From Alphaproteobacteria bacterium (GTDB lineage: Bacteria > Pseudomonadota > Alphaproteobacteria > SMXP01), in NCBI GenBank assembly GCA_004356335.1, contig SMXP01000163.1, positions 1 to 5,846 of the forward strand: 5,846 nt of DNA, given 5' to 3'. Every line of letters begins with the position of its first letter. The first letter of the stretch is position 1. The notes below the pieces were generated by a model. It was given only the letters and a program-made list of their open reading frames with translations, did not search any database and was not told where the DNA came from. The position numbers and the translations under genes are program-made. Positions 5,741 to 5,846 of the stretch are shown one piece after another.

Positions 5741-5845
5741 TCAGGTTTGCCGGCTTTCGAAGTTTTCCAATGCGGCCTCTATGGCTGTTTTGGGGTCCTC
5801 GAATATAGGCTCGCCATGGGACAAACATAAGACGTCGAAATCGAG
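5741..5845 (-). CDS. MBL-fold metallo-hydrolase-like protein, C-terminal part only
   Basis: On the minus strand a frame enters from the right edge and ends at TGA (5743-5741), giving 34 residues. The stretch LCLSHGEPIFEDPKTA resembles the end of metallo-beta-lactamase-fold hydrolases, in which the last metal-ligand His occurs as '..HG.P...D...A'. It is followed by a short helix (IEAALENFESR). The family includes diverse hydrolases such as glyoxalase II-like and lactonase-like enzymes, and nothing here separates them. The HxHxDH metal site would lie outside the window. The call rests on one motif and the coding look of the frame. Confidence 0.55.
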   Translation of the reverse strand, partial: LDFDVLCLSHGEPIFEDPKTAIEAALENFESRQT

Positions 5846-5846
5846 A

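Noticed and set aside
5570..5830. 86-codon + strand open frame after the exporter
   Set aside because: Its central part is translated repeat (the same peptide appears in copy 1), and its ends lie opposite more convincing minus-strand coding remnants.

Overview
The window reads as chromosomal DNA of an alphaproteobacterium, most likely of the Hyphomicrobiales (Rhizobiales). This rests on moderate GC content, an Atm1-type ABC exporter, and several copies of a TAGAGC...GCTCTAG double-hairpin intergenic repeat. That repeat resembles the RIME-like mosaic elements known from rhizobia and their relatives. The genus cannot be fixed from the sequence alone.

Left part (1-2498), all on the + strand: the 3' end of a medium-chain dehydrogenase/reductase gene; a complete acyl-CoA dehydrogenase (about 388 aa); and a complete two-hotdog MaoC/FAS1-like acyl-CoA hydratase of the mesaconyl-C4-CoA (3-methylfumaryl-CoA) hydratase family (286 aa). 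The dehydrogenase and hydratase would catalyse consecutive steps, acyl-CoA to enoyl-CoA to 3-hydroxyacyl-CoA, so this is probably part of a catabolic cluster for an acid or branched acyl-CoA. The substrate cannot be read from the sequence. The dehydrogenase lacks the usual C-terminal catalytic glutamate and has a glutamate at the isovaleryl-CoA dehydrogenase-type position instead.

Middle (2496-3674): a 208-bp composite palindromic repeat lies between the hydratase gene and a convergent TetR-family repressor gene (minus strand, 205 aa). The repressor is divergent from the next gene. The 345-bp space between them holds a candidate repressor promoter with a TATTG-N5-CAATA palindrome, a candidate + strand promoter, and another double-hairpin repeat in the presumed 5' leader of the exporter.

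Right part (3675-5846): a full-length Atm1/HMT1-type ABC exporter (618 aa). It is followed by an orphan minus-strand 3' coding tail of a membrane protein, a damaged fourth repeat copy, and the 3' end of a minus-strand gene resembling an MBL-fold hydrolase.

The most distinctive structure is the repeat family: four loci, all in the same orientation. Their stems change in compensating ways while the apical loop sequence stays conserved. At two loci the left edge of the repeat supplies the TAG stop codon of the upstream gene. I see no CRISPR array, RNA gene, phage gene or transposase, and nothing that clearly amounts to a new defence or biosynthetic system.
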